From NCBI GenBank assembly GCA_050953505.1, contig JBMNMU010000001.1, positions 186,001 to 250,000 of the forward strand: DNA of 64,000 nucleotides, written 5' to 3'. The position numbers and the translations under genes were made by a program. The DNA comes from JBMNMU01 sp050953505. GTDB lineage: Bacteria > Bacillota > Clostridia > Peptostreptococcales > Anaerovoracaceae. Numbering within the stretch: the stretch's first letter is position 1; each line of letters opens with the position of its first letter. Below, in pieces: positions 39,808-47,986 of this stretch. The notes under the pieces are model-generated. The model made no database searches, was not told the origin of the DNA, and saw only the letters and a list, made by a program, of their open reading frames with translations.

Positions 39808-41141
39808 CAATTGAAATTCGTGAAGGAAGTATAATAAGGGAAATTTATACAGACGGAAAAAAAGAATATGAAATCCTGCAAGCCATGAAAAAACGTGCAG
39901 GAGAGATGAATGTTAAGATTAATGAGTCTGTTTCGGAAATCATTGAAGCTGTACGGGAAAAAGGGGATGAAGCGGTTAGAAGCTATGGACTTCAATTTGA
40001 TGGAGCCGTACCAGATGTATTTGAAATTAGTAGGGCAGAGATGGAAGCTGCTTTTGAAAATGCCGAAGAAGCCTACAAAAATGCCCTGCTTCGTGCCAAG
40101 GAAAATATAACAGCTTACCATAATTTGCAAATAGAAAAGGATTATAAGCTGGAAAAGGAAAACGGCGTTATTTTAGGGCAAATCATCAGGGGGCTTTCCA
40201 GGGTAGGAATTTATGTACCTGGAGGCAAGGCGGCTTACCCCTCAACTGTGTTGATGAATGCAATTCCAGCAAAGCTGGCAGGGGTAGAGGAAATCATTAT
40301 GATCACTCCTCCTTACATTGAGAAAGTTCAAGGGCAAGAGCCGGTATGTAAGGCAAATCCTGATATACTGGCAGCTGCATTTTTGGCAGGAGTTGATAGA
40401 GTGTTCCTGACAGGTGGGGCCCAGGCCGTAGCTGCCGTTACTTATGGAACGGAAAGCATCCCTAGGGTAGATAAGATTGTGGGTCCAGGGAACATTTTCG
40501 TTGCCACTGCAAAAAAGTTGCTGTTTGGTGAGGTGGATATTGATATGATCGCAGGGCCAAGCGAGATTCTCATCATAGCCGATGAGGAGGCGAATCCCAG
40601 ATATATTGCAGCAGACCTAATGAGCCAGGCAGAGCACGATGAGCTTGCATCCTCTATACTTCTTACCACAAGCGAGATTCTTTCCAAAGCCGTAAAAGAG
40701 GAGCTAAAGTCTCAGCTCAGGACATTGGACAGAAAAGAAACCATTGAAAGCTCTTTAAAAAACTTTGGAGCTATTGTGATTTGCAAAGACATGGAGGAGA
40801 TGATAAATCTTGCAAATCTCATTGCGCCGGAGCATCTGGAGCTCATGGTGGAAGAACCCATGCAATATTTAGGGCAGATTAAAAATGCTGGTTCCGTATT
40901 TTGTGGGGAATATTCACCGGAGCCCTTAGGCGACTATCTTTCTGGCACCAACCATGTGTTACCCACCTCCGGTACAGCAAGATTCTTTTCCCCATTAGGG
41001 GTTTACAGCTTTGTTAAAAAAATGAGCTATACTTATTATACAAAGGAAGCCTTGCAGACAGACAAGGAGCATATCGTAACCATAGCTGACAAGGAAGGCT
41101 TAGATGCTCATGCGAATTCTATTAAGGTAAGATTTGAATAG
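39804..41141 (+). CDS. hisD: Histidinol dehydrogenase
   Basis: A 445-aa zinc enzyme that makes the last two oxidations to histidine. Motifs: GLSRVGIYVPGGKAAYPSTV, FLTGGAQAVAAVTYGTESI, VDKIVGPGNIFVATAKK, AGPSEILIIAD, MSQAEHDELASSILL with metal ligands, APEHLEL with the catalytic Glu-His, and GDYLSGTNHVLPTSGTAR. The start overlaps the hisZG stop (ATGA). Confidence 0.95.
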   Translation: MTIEIREGSIIREIYTDGKKEYEILQAMKKRAGEMNVKINESVSEIIEAVREKGDEAVRSYGLQFDGAVPDVFEISRAEMEAAFENAEEAYKNALLRAKENITAYHNLQIEKDYKLEKENGVILGQIIRGLSRVGIYVPGGKAAYPSTVLMNAIPAKLAGVEEIIMITPPYIEKVQGQEPVCKANPDILAAAFLAGVDRVFLTGGAQAVAAVTYGTESIPRVDKIVGPGNIFVATAKKLLFGEVDIDMIAGPSEILIIADEEANPRYIAADLMSQAEHDELASSILLTTSEILSKAVKEELKSQLRTLDRKETIESSLKNFGAIVICKDMEEMINLANLIAPEHLELMVEEPMQYLGQIKNAGSVFCGEYSPEPLGDYLSGTNHVLPTSGTARFFSPLGVYSFVKKMSYTYYTKEALQTDKEHIVTIADKEGLDAHANSIKVRFE

Positions 41142-41214
41142 TATGCAGCATTAATTATAAAATTAATTCAATATAAAAATTGGTATATAAAAACTGCAAA
41201 ATCCATTTTCACAA

Positions 41215-41353
41215 GCCACAGCCAATCATCTCTCGGTCTGGTGGCTGTGAGATGTTATTTAAAACTTTAATGTTACAGCCACAGCCAATCATCTCTCGGT
41301 CCGTGGCAGGATTTTGACGGCCACAGCCAATCATCTCTCGGTCTGGTGGCTGG
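41215..41353. repeat. Three direct copies of the CCAATCATCTCTCGGTC element
   Basis: Units at 41215-41248, 41278-41310 and 41320-41353, each about 34 bp (GCCACAGCCAATCATCTCTC, then GGTCTGGTGGCTG). They are relatives of the 34-bp hairpin at 25405-25478 but are here head-to-tail. They lie inside the his operon, between hisD and hisB. Confidence 0.88.
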
Positions 41354-41377
41354 TGGCTGGTAGGAGGAGGAAGAGTA

Positions 41378-41956
41378 GTGAGAGAAGGAACGATTAGCAG
41401 GGAGACTAAGGAAACGAATATTAAGCTAACGCTAAATCTAGATGGCGAAGGGGATTATGAAATAAATACGGGAGTTGGTTTTTTCGATCATATGCTTACC
41501 GCTTTTTCTGTTCATAGCGGCTTTGATCTAAAGGTCAAATGCACCGGAGATTTGGAAGTGGATTGCCATCACACTATTGAGGATATAGGTATTGTCCTTG
41601 GAGCAGCCTTTAAAGAAGCCCTTTCAGATAAAAAGGGTATTGCTCGCTATGGTAATTTTACAGTTCCTATGGATGAGGCTCTCGCCATGTGCACTGCGGA
41701 CATAAGTGGCAGGCCTTATATTGTTTTTAATGCTGAATTTGGAGATTATCGTCTTGGGGATATGGACACTGCAATGGTAGAGGAATTTTTCAGGGCATTT
41801 GCTCTCAATGCTGGAATCACCTTGCATATAAACCTGTTTTATGGGAAAAATGACCATCATAAGGTAGAAGCCATTTTTAAAGCCTTTGCCCACTCATTAA
41901 AACAAGCTGTGAAGTTAGAAGGGGACGGAATACTGTCTTCAAAGGGTAGCATTTAA
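41378..41956 (+). CDS. hisB: Imidazoleglycerol-phosphate dehydratase
   Basis: A 192-aa monofunctional enzyme for the dehydration step of histidine synthesis. Motifs: GVGFFDHMLTAFSVHSGFDL, DCHHTIEDIGIVLG and KNDHHKVEAIFKAFAHSLK, which supply the manganese ligands. The GTG start at 41378 is preceded by GGAGGAGG. The 3' end (GTCTTCAAAGGGTAGC) is repeated three more times just after the stop. Confidence 0.95.
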   Translation: MREGTISRETKETNIKLTLNLDGEGDYEINTGVGFFDHMLTAFSVHSGFDLKVKCTGDLEVDCHHTIEDIGIVLGAAFKEALSDKKGIARYGNFTVPMDEALAMCTADISGRPYIVFNAEFGDYRLGDMDTAMVEEFFRAFALNAGITLHINLFYGKNDHHKVEAIFKAFAHSLKQAVKLEGDGILSSKGSI

Positions 41957-42083
41957 GCTAGAAGGAGGCGGAAACCTGTCTTCAAAGGTAGCATTTAAGC
42001 TAGAAGGAGGCGGAAACCTGTCTTCAAAGGTAGCATTTAAGCTAGAAGGAGGCGGAAACCTGTCTTCAAAGGGCAGCATTTAA
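41957..42083 (+). repeat. Three 42-bp repeats copied from the 3' end of hisB
   Basis: Units at 41957-41998, 41999-42040 and 42041-42083 (GCTAGAAGGAGGCGGAAACC, then TGTCTTCAAAGGTAGC and ATTTAA). Each resembles the last 14 codons and stop of hisB (41915-41956), so the array grew from the gene end. The remaining gap to hisH (42084-42359) shows no gene. Confidence 0.9.
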
Positions 42084-42359
42084 ACTTGAATGCGACAGTA
42101 GGCTACTTTTGTCGGTATTTCCCAGGAAACAGCGAAATGAATCGAGAAAAAGCTGCACCAGCAGGCCGCTTAAGGAAACCTTTAACAGAAAATAGTCACG
42201 GATTGCTTAGGGTATCATTAAACAAGCCGTGAAATTAATTATTAATAACTGTGCTACCAGCGGCCGCGTTATGATTGGGATTGCAAGAAATATTGAGATG
42301 GGGAATTAGGCAGATAAAAGTAAAAAAGGATAGGTAAAGCAGGGAGATAGAGAAATAAG

Positions 42360-42977
42360 ATGATAGGAATTATTGATTACAAGGCAGGGAATCTTTTTAA
42401 TGTGAAAAATGCGTTGGATTATCTTGGATACGAGAATATAGTTACCTCATCCAAGGATGAAATTCGCAATGCAGACAAATTGATCTTGCCCGGTGTAGGT
42501 GCCTTTCCTCATGCTATGAAAATGTTAAAGGAGTCTGGCCTGGTGCCCATAATCTTAGAAGAAGCAAAAAAGAAGCCACTTTTAGGTATATGTCTTGGCA
42601 TGCAAATGCTTTTTGAATATGGATTAGAATTTGAAAAGACCTCGGGTCTCGGTCTGATTCCTGGTTATGTAAAGCCTATAGAAGCACCCGGCTTGAAAAT
42701 TCCTCATGTTGGATGGAGCAAAATTAAGCTAGGGAAGGCGTGTAGGCTTTCACAGGGTATTAAAGAAGGAGATCAATTCTATTATGTTCATTCCTATCGG
42801 GCTGTTACAGAAAAAGAGCATATTTCCCTTTATAGTGAATACGGAGAGGTGATTCCAGGTCTAGTTTGTAAGGATATGGTATTTGGTACTCAATTTCATC
42901 CGGAAAAGAGCGGAGATGTTGGTCTAAAAATATTAGATAACTTTGGAGGACTTAATGATTATTTTACCTGCTATTGA
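42360..42977 (+). CDS. hisH: Imidazole glycerol phosphate synthase, glutaminase subunit
   Basis: A 205-aa glutamine amidotransferase that delivers ammonia to HisF. Motifs: IIDYKAGNLFNVKNAL, LPGVGAFPHAMKML, the nucleophile region LLGICLGMQMLFE (Cys ~81), IPHVGWSKI, and FGTQFHPEKSGDVG with catalytic His and Glu. Its last 23 bp overlap hisA. Confidence 0.95.
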   Translation: MIGIIDYKAGNLFNVKNALDYLGYENIVTSSKDEIRNADKLILPGVGAFPHAMKMLKESGLVPIILEEAKKKPLLGICLGMQMLFEYGLEFEKTSGLGLIPGYVKPIEAPGLKIPHVGWSKIKLGKACRLSQGIKEGDQFYYVHSYRAVTEKEHISLYSEYGEVIPGLVCKDMVFGTQFHPEKSGDVGLKILDNFGGLNDYFTCY

Positions 42978-43668
42978 TATTAAAAACGGTCAATGTGTAC
43001 GATTAACCAAGGGGGACTTTGCAACGGTTGAGAAGGTTGCAGAGGACCCTTTAGAGACTGCCCTTGAATTTCAGCGTCAAGGAGCTAAGTGGCTTCACAT
43101 GGTGGATTTAGACGGCGCCGTGGAAGGGGAGCTGATTAACAGAGAAATTTTCCTCAATGTTGCTAAAAAAACAGATTTAAAAGTAGAATTGGGTGGAGGA
43201 ATCCGAAGCATGGAGAGCATCCACTTTTATCTGGAAAATGGTATATCTCGAGTCATTTTAGGCTCTGCAGCAGTTTCAAATCCTAAGCTAGTTGAAGAGG
43301 CTGTAGCTAAATACGGCGATAAGATTGCTGTAGGTATTGATGCTAGAAACGAGATGGTATCAGCCTCGGGATGGCTTGATGACAGCAATATTCATTACAT
43401 AGACCTGGCAAGAAAAATGGAAGAGGTAGGTGTGAACTATATCATCTTTACAGATATCTCTAAAGATGGCACATTGAGTGGCCCCAACCTAGAGCAACTT
43501 TCCAGAATCAATAAGGCGGTGGACTGCAATATTATTGCCAGCGGAGGAATTCATGTTATTGATGATATTATCGCATTAAATGAGATGGAGCTATATGGCG
43601 CCATTTGCGGGAAATCTATTTATAAGGGGACTTTATCCCTAAAAGAAGCTATTGAAAAAAGCTCCTAA
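42955..43668 (+). CDS. hisA: ProFAR isomerase
   Basis: A 237-aa (βα)8 barrel that isomerises the aminoaldose of ProFAR to the aminoketose. Motifs: ILPAIDIKNGQCVRLTKGDF with the catalytic Asp, VELGGGIRSMES, VILGSAAVSNP, FTDISKDGTLSGPN with the second Asp, and IIASGGIHVIDD. The ATG at 42955 has GGAGG five bases upstream; an earlier in-frame TTG is less likely. Confidence 0.94.
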   Translation: MIILPAIDIKNGQCVRLTKGDFATVEKVAEDPLETALEFQRQGAKWLHMVDLDGAVEGELINREIFLNVAKKTDLKVELGGGIRSMESIHFYLENGISRVILGSAAVSNPKLVEEAVAKYGDKIAVGIDARNEMVSASGWLDDSNIHYIDLARKMEEVGVNYIIFTDISKDGTLSGPNLEQLSRINKAVDCNIIASGGIHVIDDIIALNEMELYGAICGKSIYKGTLSLKEAIEKSS

Positions 43669-43818
43669 TATTGTAGGCGAAATAGGACATAGGGTTATAG
43701 TAGACTTATATATACTATGGGCGAAAGTAGGAGGACATAGGACTAAAGGAGCCTTATATGAAGTAAGTATAGTGCCCACTGTCGGTTTTACAGGTAGGGG
43801 CTTGAAAGGAGATAGACC

Positions 43819-44586
43819 ATGCTGGCAAAAAGAATTATTCCTTGTCTGGATGTGAAGGATGGCAAGGTCGTTAAAGGTGTAAACTTTGTAGGAATCAAAG
43901 AAATGGGAGACCCTATTGAATATGCGAAAGAATATAATAAGCAAGGGGCCGATGAAATTGTATTTTTAGATATTGCTGCCACAGAAGAGGGTAGAGGAAC
44001 CATGCTGGATGCAGTTAGGAAAACTGCAAAGAATGTATTCGTGCCATTGACTGTTGGGGGAGGAATCAGGAGCGTAGAGGATTTTAGAGAGTTATTACTT
44101 GCAGGGGCGGACAAGATTTCAGTAAACTCGGCAGCTATTAAAAATCCTCAGCTGATACGGGAAGCCTCTGAAAAGTTTGGCAGACAATGCGTTGTAGTAG
44201 CTATCGATGGGAAAAAGACGGATAAGGGAAATTATAATGTCTTTATTAGCGGTGGTAAAGTGGATACAGGGCTTGATGTGGTAAAATGGGCAAAGGAAGT
44301 GGCAAAGCTAGGCGCTGGAGAAATTCTCTTGACCTCTATGGATGCAGATGGTACAAAACAAGGCTATGATATGGATATGCTTAATGCTGTATGTGAGGCA
44401 GTGAACATTCCCGTAATTGCATCAGGGGGATGTGGACAGCTTTCCCACTTTACAGAACTGTTTCAAAATACTAAAGCAGATGCAGCACTTGCAGCCTCCA
44501 TCTTCCATTATGGAGATCTTACCGTGGGCCAAGTAAAAAAGGAACTGGACAAGAATGGAATTCCAGTTAGACTTCTTGATGAGTAA
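43819..44586 (+). CDS. hisF: Imidazole glycerol phosphate synthase, cyclase subunit
   Basis: A 255-aa (βα)8 barrel partner of HisH. Motifs: RIIPCLDVKDGKVVKGVNF, VPLTVGGGIRSVEDF, ISVNSAAIKNPQL, LTSMDADGTKQGYDMDML and IPVIASGGCGQLSHF. AGGAG lies upstream of the ATG. The 150-bp gap from hisA holds no gene; a 67-aa frame at 43652-43855 overlaps both ends and lacks support. Confidence 0.95.
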   Translation: MLAKRIIPCLDVKDGKVVKGVNFVGIKEMGDPIEYAKEYNKQGADEIVFLDIAATEEGRGTMLDAVRKTAKNVFVPLTVGGGIRSVEDFRELLLAGADKISVNSAAIKNPQLIREASEKFGRQCVVVAIDGKKTDKGNYNVFISGGKVDTGLDVVKWAKEVAKLGAGEILLTSMDADGTKQGYDMDMLNAVCEAVNIPVIASGGCGQLSHFTELFQNTKADAALAASIFHYGDLTVGQVKKELDKNGIPVRLLDE

Positions 44587-44812
44587 GCTAAATCTTGATA
44601 AGTAAACAGGATATCGTGTAAATGCAAGAACCTTGGCAGTAACGCTAGTAAACCAAAAAACGTTATAAACCATGAATATTAGAAACTAGAATATTTAAGA
44701 AAGTGAATTAGGCAAAATGTTACGATGATTAGGGATCGGTATAGATATTATATTTAGATGTCATAATCTTAAAGTATGGGCGAGATGTAAATTAGAATTG
44801 GAGTGAAGAAGG

Positions 44813-45550
44813 ATGGACCTTTCAAAATATTTTATTAAATCACCACTTATCCCTGCAATTATTCAGGAGAAAGGGACGGGTCAGGTTCTCATGTTGGCTT
44901 ATATGAATGAAGAGAGCCTGAGCAAAACCATTGAGTCAGGATATACTTGGTTCTATAGCCGATCGAGAAATGAACTGTGGAACAAAGGAGCTACCTCAGG
45001 AAATGTACAAAAGGTAGTCAGCATTACAGCAGATTGCGATGAAGACACATTGCTCATTGAAGTGGAGCAGACCGGCCCTGCTTGTCATACTGGTAATCAT
45101 AGTTGCTTTTATAACCTAGTACAGGTTTGGGATAGAGGAAATGAGGAAGCAGCCACCAATGCTGCTGAAGAAGAATCAGAATCGAGAGACCAGGAAAGGG
45201 CCTTAAGGTCTTTATATGAGGTCGTTTCAGGCAGGAAAGAAACTTATAGTAAGGATTCCTACACATGCTATCTTTTTGAAAAGGGCTTAGATAAGATTCT
45301 GAAAAAATGCGGAGAAGAATGCAGTGAGGTGATCATTGCGGCAAAAAACAAAGACAAAGCTACAAGCTCAGAAGAGCTATTAGAGGCTGAAGATGAATTG
45401 AAGAATGAAATCTGTGACCTCCTATACCATCTGACGGTTTTAATGGTTAATGAGGAAATCACCTTAGACGATGTTTACGAGATTCTACATAAGAGAAGCC
45501 AAAAGATAGGAAATCTGAAAACCTTTCATAAAACAGACCATAATACTTGA
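44813..45550 (+). CDS. hisI: Bifunctional phosphoribosyl-AMP cyclohydrolase/phosphoribosyl-ATP pyrophosphatase
   Basis: A 245-aa HisIE fusion. Residues 1-~105 are HisI: MLAYMNEESLSKTIESGYTW, RNELWNKGATSGN, and ADCDEDTLLIEVEQTGPACH with zinc and magnesium ligands. Residues ~135-240 are HisE: LRSLYEVVSGRKETYSKDSY, KKCGEECSEVIIAAK, DELKNEICDLLYHLTVLM. The linker is acidic. hisC and histidinol-phosphatase genes are not in this cluster. It ends the operon; a terminator follows. Confidence 0.94.
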   Translation: MDLSKYFIKSPLIPAIIQEKGTGQVLMLAYMNEESLSKTIESGYTWFYSRSRNELWNKGATSGNVQKVVSITADCDEDTLLIEVEQTGPACHTGNHSCFYNLVQVWDRGNEEAATNAAEEESESRDQERALRSLYEVVSGRKETYSKDSYTCYLFEKGLDKILKKCGEECSEVIIAAKNKDKATSSEELLEAEDELKNEICDLLYHLTVLMVNEEITLDDVYEILHKRSQKIGNLKTFHKTDHNT

Positions 45551-45560
45551 TATAGTAAAT

Positions 45561-45607
45561 GAAAAACCACTCTAGATGTTCATTATTGACAGATAGAGTG
45601 GTTTCCT
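45561..45607 (+). terminator. Terminator at the end of the his operon
   Basis: AAACCACTCTA and TAGAGTGGTTT form an 11-bp perfect stem; a short pyrimidine tail (TCCTAT) follows. Confidence 0.7.
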
Positions 45608-45711
45608 ATAATACTAGTAGAAAACTGGGCGGTTTTAATATATTATATAAAGTAATCACATTAGCTACACAAATATTCAAAGCAGATTTTCTATCTCGTA
45701 TGGAGGTGACC

Positions 45712-46749
45712 ATGAGAAGATTCGTTTCAATTGCTACAATACTCGTTATAATGCTGAATTTAACTGCATGCTCAGGTCAAGTTAGTTCCGACCAACAGTT
45801 GAACAAGGAAGGCATTGCCCCATATGAAACTTCAGAAAGTGAACAATTCTTACTAAGCTCCTTTGGTATGGAGGGTAATGCTCAAATTATTAAATTTCAT
45901 GCACCAGAGGAAGCCATGGGTATGAACATAAATGTTTATCGTCTTAACGACGGCAGCTGGAAAAGCGTTGGTGGTGGAACCATTTCTGTTGATGAGGAGA
46001 TGGAAGTTGTAGATCAATTGGCTGGTGTCTTTACCATGGAGCTTAGAGAGCATTTTATTATAGATTTTCATATCACTATAGATGACGGAGGAAGAGCTTC
46101 CTACACCACAGACCCTGTTTTCCTGGATTTCGAGGTCACGGCCTCTGCAAAAGGGTTTTTGCAGGACTTCCAGAAGATAGAAATAGGGAAAGAAATACCT
46201 GTTGCTCTTATGGTATATAATCATGGCACAAGCATTGATGCATATTCCTTACAAGACTATTTTAAACCGGAAAAATTTGAGGGTATGGACTTGGTTCAAG
46301 CGGTTACCATAACCTTTTCAGACACCCAGGAGCATGAGGTAAGTGGGGCAAGTGTTGAAAGGAAAATCATTCACGAGGAGGATGAAATCGCAGAGCATAT
46401 GGAACTTGCACTTCTTCCTGACCCTCACATATATATAGCTGGACTAAAAACCTTTAAAGAGTTTGGAAGTATAAATGAAGGTGGAGCCTCGTTACATGTA
46501 GCGGAGAATGTTTTGGAATTGAGCTTGACTAAAGGAACTGGCACAAGCACCGGTACAGTGGAAGGGCCAGCAATTGCTTTTTCCATGGATCTTAACACAA
46601 ATGAAATTTTAAAGAAGGAATTTATTCCTGCTCCAGACTTTGAGGATCCGGAACAGAGTCAATTTAGCGGTGAAGTCCTAGAAATTTCAGAAAAAAGATT
46701 GGTAGAAATCGGGTTGTTTTTCAAGGAAAAGTTTGATACCTATTTATAA
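45712..46749 (+). CDS. Predicted lipoprotein of unknown function
   Basis: A 345-aa exported protein. The signal peptide RRFVSIATILVIMLNLTAC ends in a lipobox (LTAC, Cys at ~20). The mature part is β-rich and acidic with no motif I recognise. The start at 45712 has GGAGGTGA upstream; an earlier frame from 45559 runs through the his terminator and is unlikely. Confidence 0.7.
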   Translation: MRRFVSIATILVIMLNLTACSGQVSSDQQLNKEGIAPYETSESEQFLLSSFGMEGNAQIIKFHAPEEAMGMNINVYRLNDGSWKSVGGGTISVDEEMEVVDQLAGVFTMELREHFIIDFHITIDDGGRASYTTDPVFLDFEVTASAKGFLQDFQKIEIGKEIPVALMVYNHGTSIDAYSLQDYFKPEKFEGMDLVQAVTITFSDTQEHEVSGASVERKIIHEEDEIAEHMELALLPDPHIYIAGLKTFKEFGSINEGGASLHVAENVLELSLTKGTGTSTGTVEGPAIAFSMDLNTNEILKKEFIPAPDFEDPEQSQFSGEVLEISEKRLVEIGLFFKEKFDTYL

Positions 46750-46766
46750 CATCCTTTTCACAGAAG

Positions 46767-47822
46767 TCATTTTAAACGGATACTAATCTCTCCTGAATTC
46801 AAGGTCTCTGTGGAGCCATTCTTGTATTGAACAACAAGGCCACCATCATCATCGATATCTACGGCAGTGGCTATAGGTGGCGTGTCATCCCCGCTATGGG
46901 GATCTAAAGCACCGCCTTTAAGCACATTGATTTCTTTTCCCAGTACAATAGATCTTGCTTTGTATTCCTTTATAAATTCCCTAGATTCTAAATTATGATT
47001 AATTTTAGTAAGCTGATTGATAATTTCTGCAATCAGCTTATTTCTGCTGAAAATTTTATTAATATTCTCAGCAGGCACATCAAGAGGTTCCGAATTTTTG
47101 CCCTTCCAATTCTCATGATCAAATAGAGAGCCTGCAACACCTTCCAATTCCTTAGGGAAGTTTTCCTGAGAGGTTGTGACATTAATTCCAATCCCTAAAA
47201 CGATGCTTTCAATATGACCACTTTCAAAGTCTGTTACTGCTTCTGTCAATATACCGCAAATTTTTTTGTCTCCAACATAAATGTCATTTACCCACTTGAT
47301 ACCGCATTGAATTCCCGTAACCTTTTCTATGGCAAAGCAAACAGCCACTGCTGCTGCAGTAGTTATGAGTACTGCCTTGGATACATCAAAGGTAGGCTTT
47401 AAAAGAAGGCTCATATAAATGCCCGTATCAGCAGGAGAAAAAAAGCTTCGCCCCATTCGGCCTTTGCCTTTTAGCTGTTCATCGGCAATGACTACGGTTC
47501 CGGGAAGGGCACCGCCTAAGGCCATTTGCTTTAACATTTGATTAGTAGAATCCAGCGTTTTATAGACATGAATGTCATGTGAAATAGACTTGGCGTCTAA
47601 ATAGGGCTGAATCCCTTGAAGGGAAATAACATCACTTTCCGGGGAAAGACAGTAGCCCTTGTTGGTTACAGCTAATATGCTGTGGCCGTCTTTTCGCAAT
47701 TCATTAATGGCTTTCCAAACAGCTGCTCTAGAAATTTTAAGATGGCTGGCCAGATCTTCTCCAGAAATAGTGTTGCCTTTATTGATTTCCAATATATGCA
47801 AAATATGTTCTTTACTTGTCAT
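46767..47822 (-). CDS. birA: Biotin protein ligase and biotin repressor
   Basis: A 351-aa bifunctional protein. The N-terminal winged helix is ISGEDLASHLKISRAAVWKA (~16-35). The ligase core has TNQMLKQMALGG, ADEQLKGKGRMGRSFFSP (biotin-binding loop), GIKWVNDIYVGDKKICGIL and IVLGIGINVTTS. The C-terminal SH3-like domain is present. The presence of the DNA-binding domain means it can repress biotin genes; a matching operator lies at bioY (37246-37283). Confidence 0.94.
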   Translation of the reverse strand: MTSKEHILHILEINKGNTISGEDLASHLKISRAAVWKAINELRKDGHSILAVTNKGYCLSPESDVISLQGIQPYLDAKSISHDIHVYKTLDSTNQMLKQMALGGALPGTVVIADEQLKGKGRMGRSFFSPADTGIYMSLLLKPTFDVSKAVLITTAAAVAVCFAIEKVTGIQCGIKWVNDIYVGDKKICGILTEAVTDFESGHIESIVLGIGINVTTSQENFPKELEGVAGSLFDHENWKGKNSEPLDVPAENINKIFSRNKLIAEIINQLTKINHNLESREFIKEYKARSIVLGKEINVLKGGALDPHSGDDTPPIATAVDIDDDGGLVVQYKNGSTETLNSGEISIRLK

Positions 47823-47912
47823 ATAAATAACCCCGACTTTCCTATTTGCGTATTTTGATTCTAATTGGGATTATATCTGTGAAAGGTAAGAAGTGCAACT
47901 AACTTGATTTAT

Positions 47913-47941
47913 TTGTTAAAGCAAAAAAGTTGGGGTATAAT
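47913..47941 (+). promoter_or_regulatory. Promoter of the ABC exporter operon
   Basis: TTGTTA at 47913-47918, a 17-bp spacer and TATAAT at 47936-47941. It excludes a start codon at 47951, which would be only a few bases from the transcript start. Confidence 0.65.
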
Positions 47942-47986
47942 TAATCTTGATTGATCATACATCCCATCAGAGAGGAGACAATAAGC

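Noticed and set aside
43652..43855. 67-aa plus-strand ORF between hisA and hisF
   Set aside because: It overlaps both genes in another frame and its start has no ribosome site of its own.
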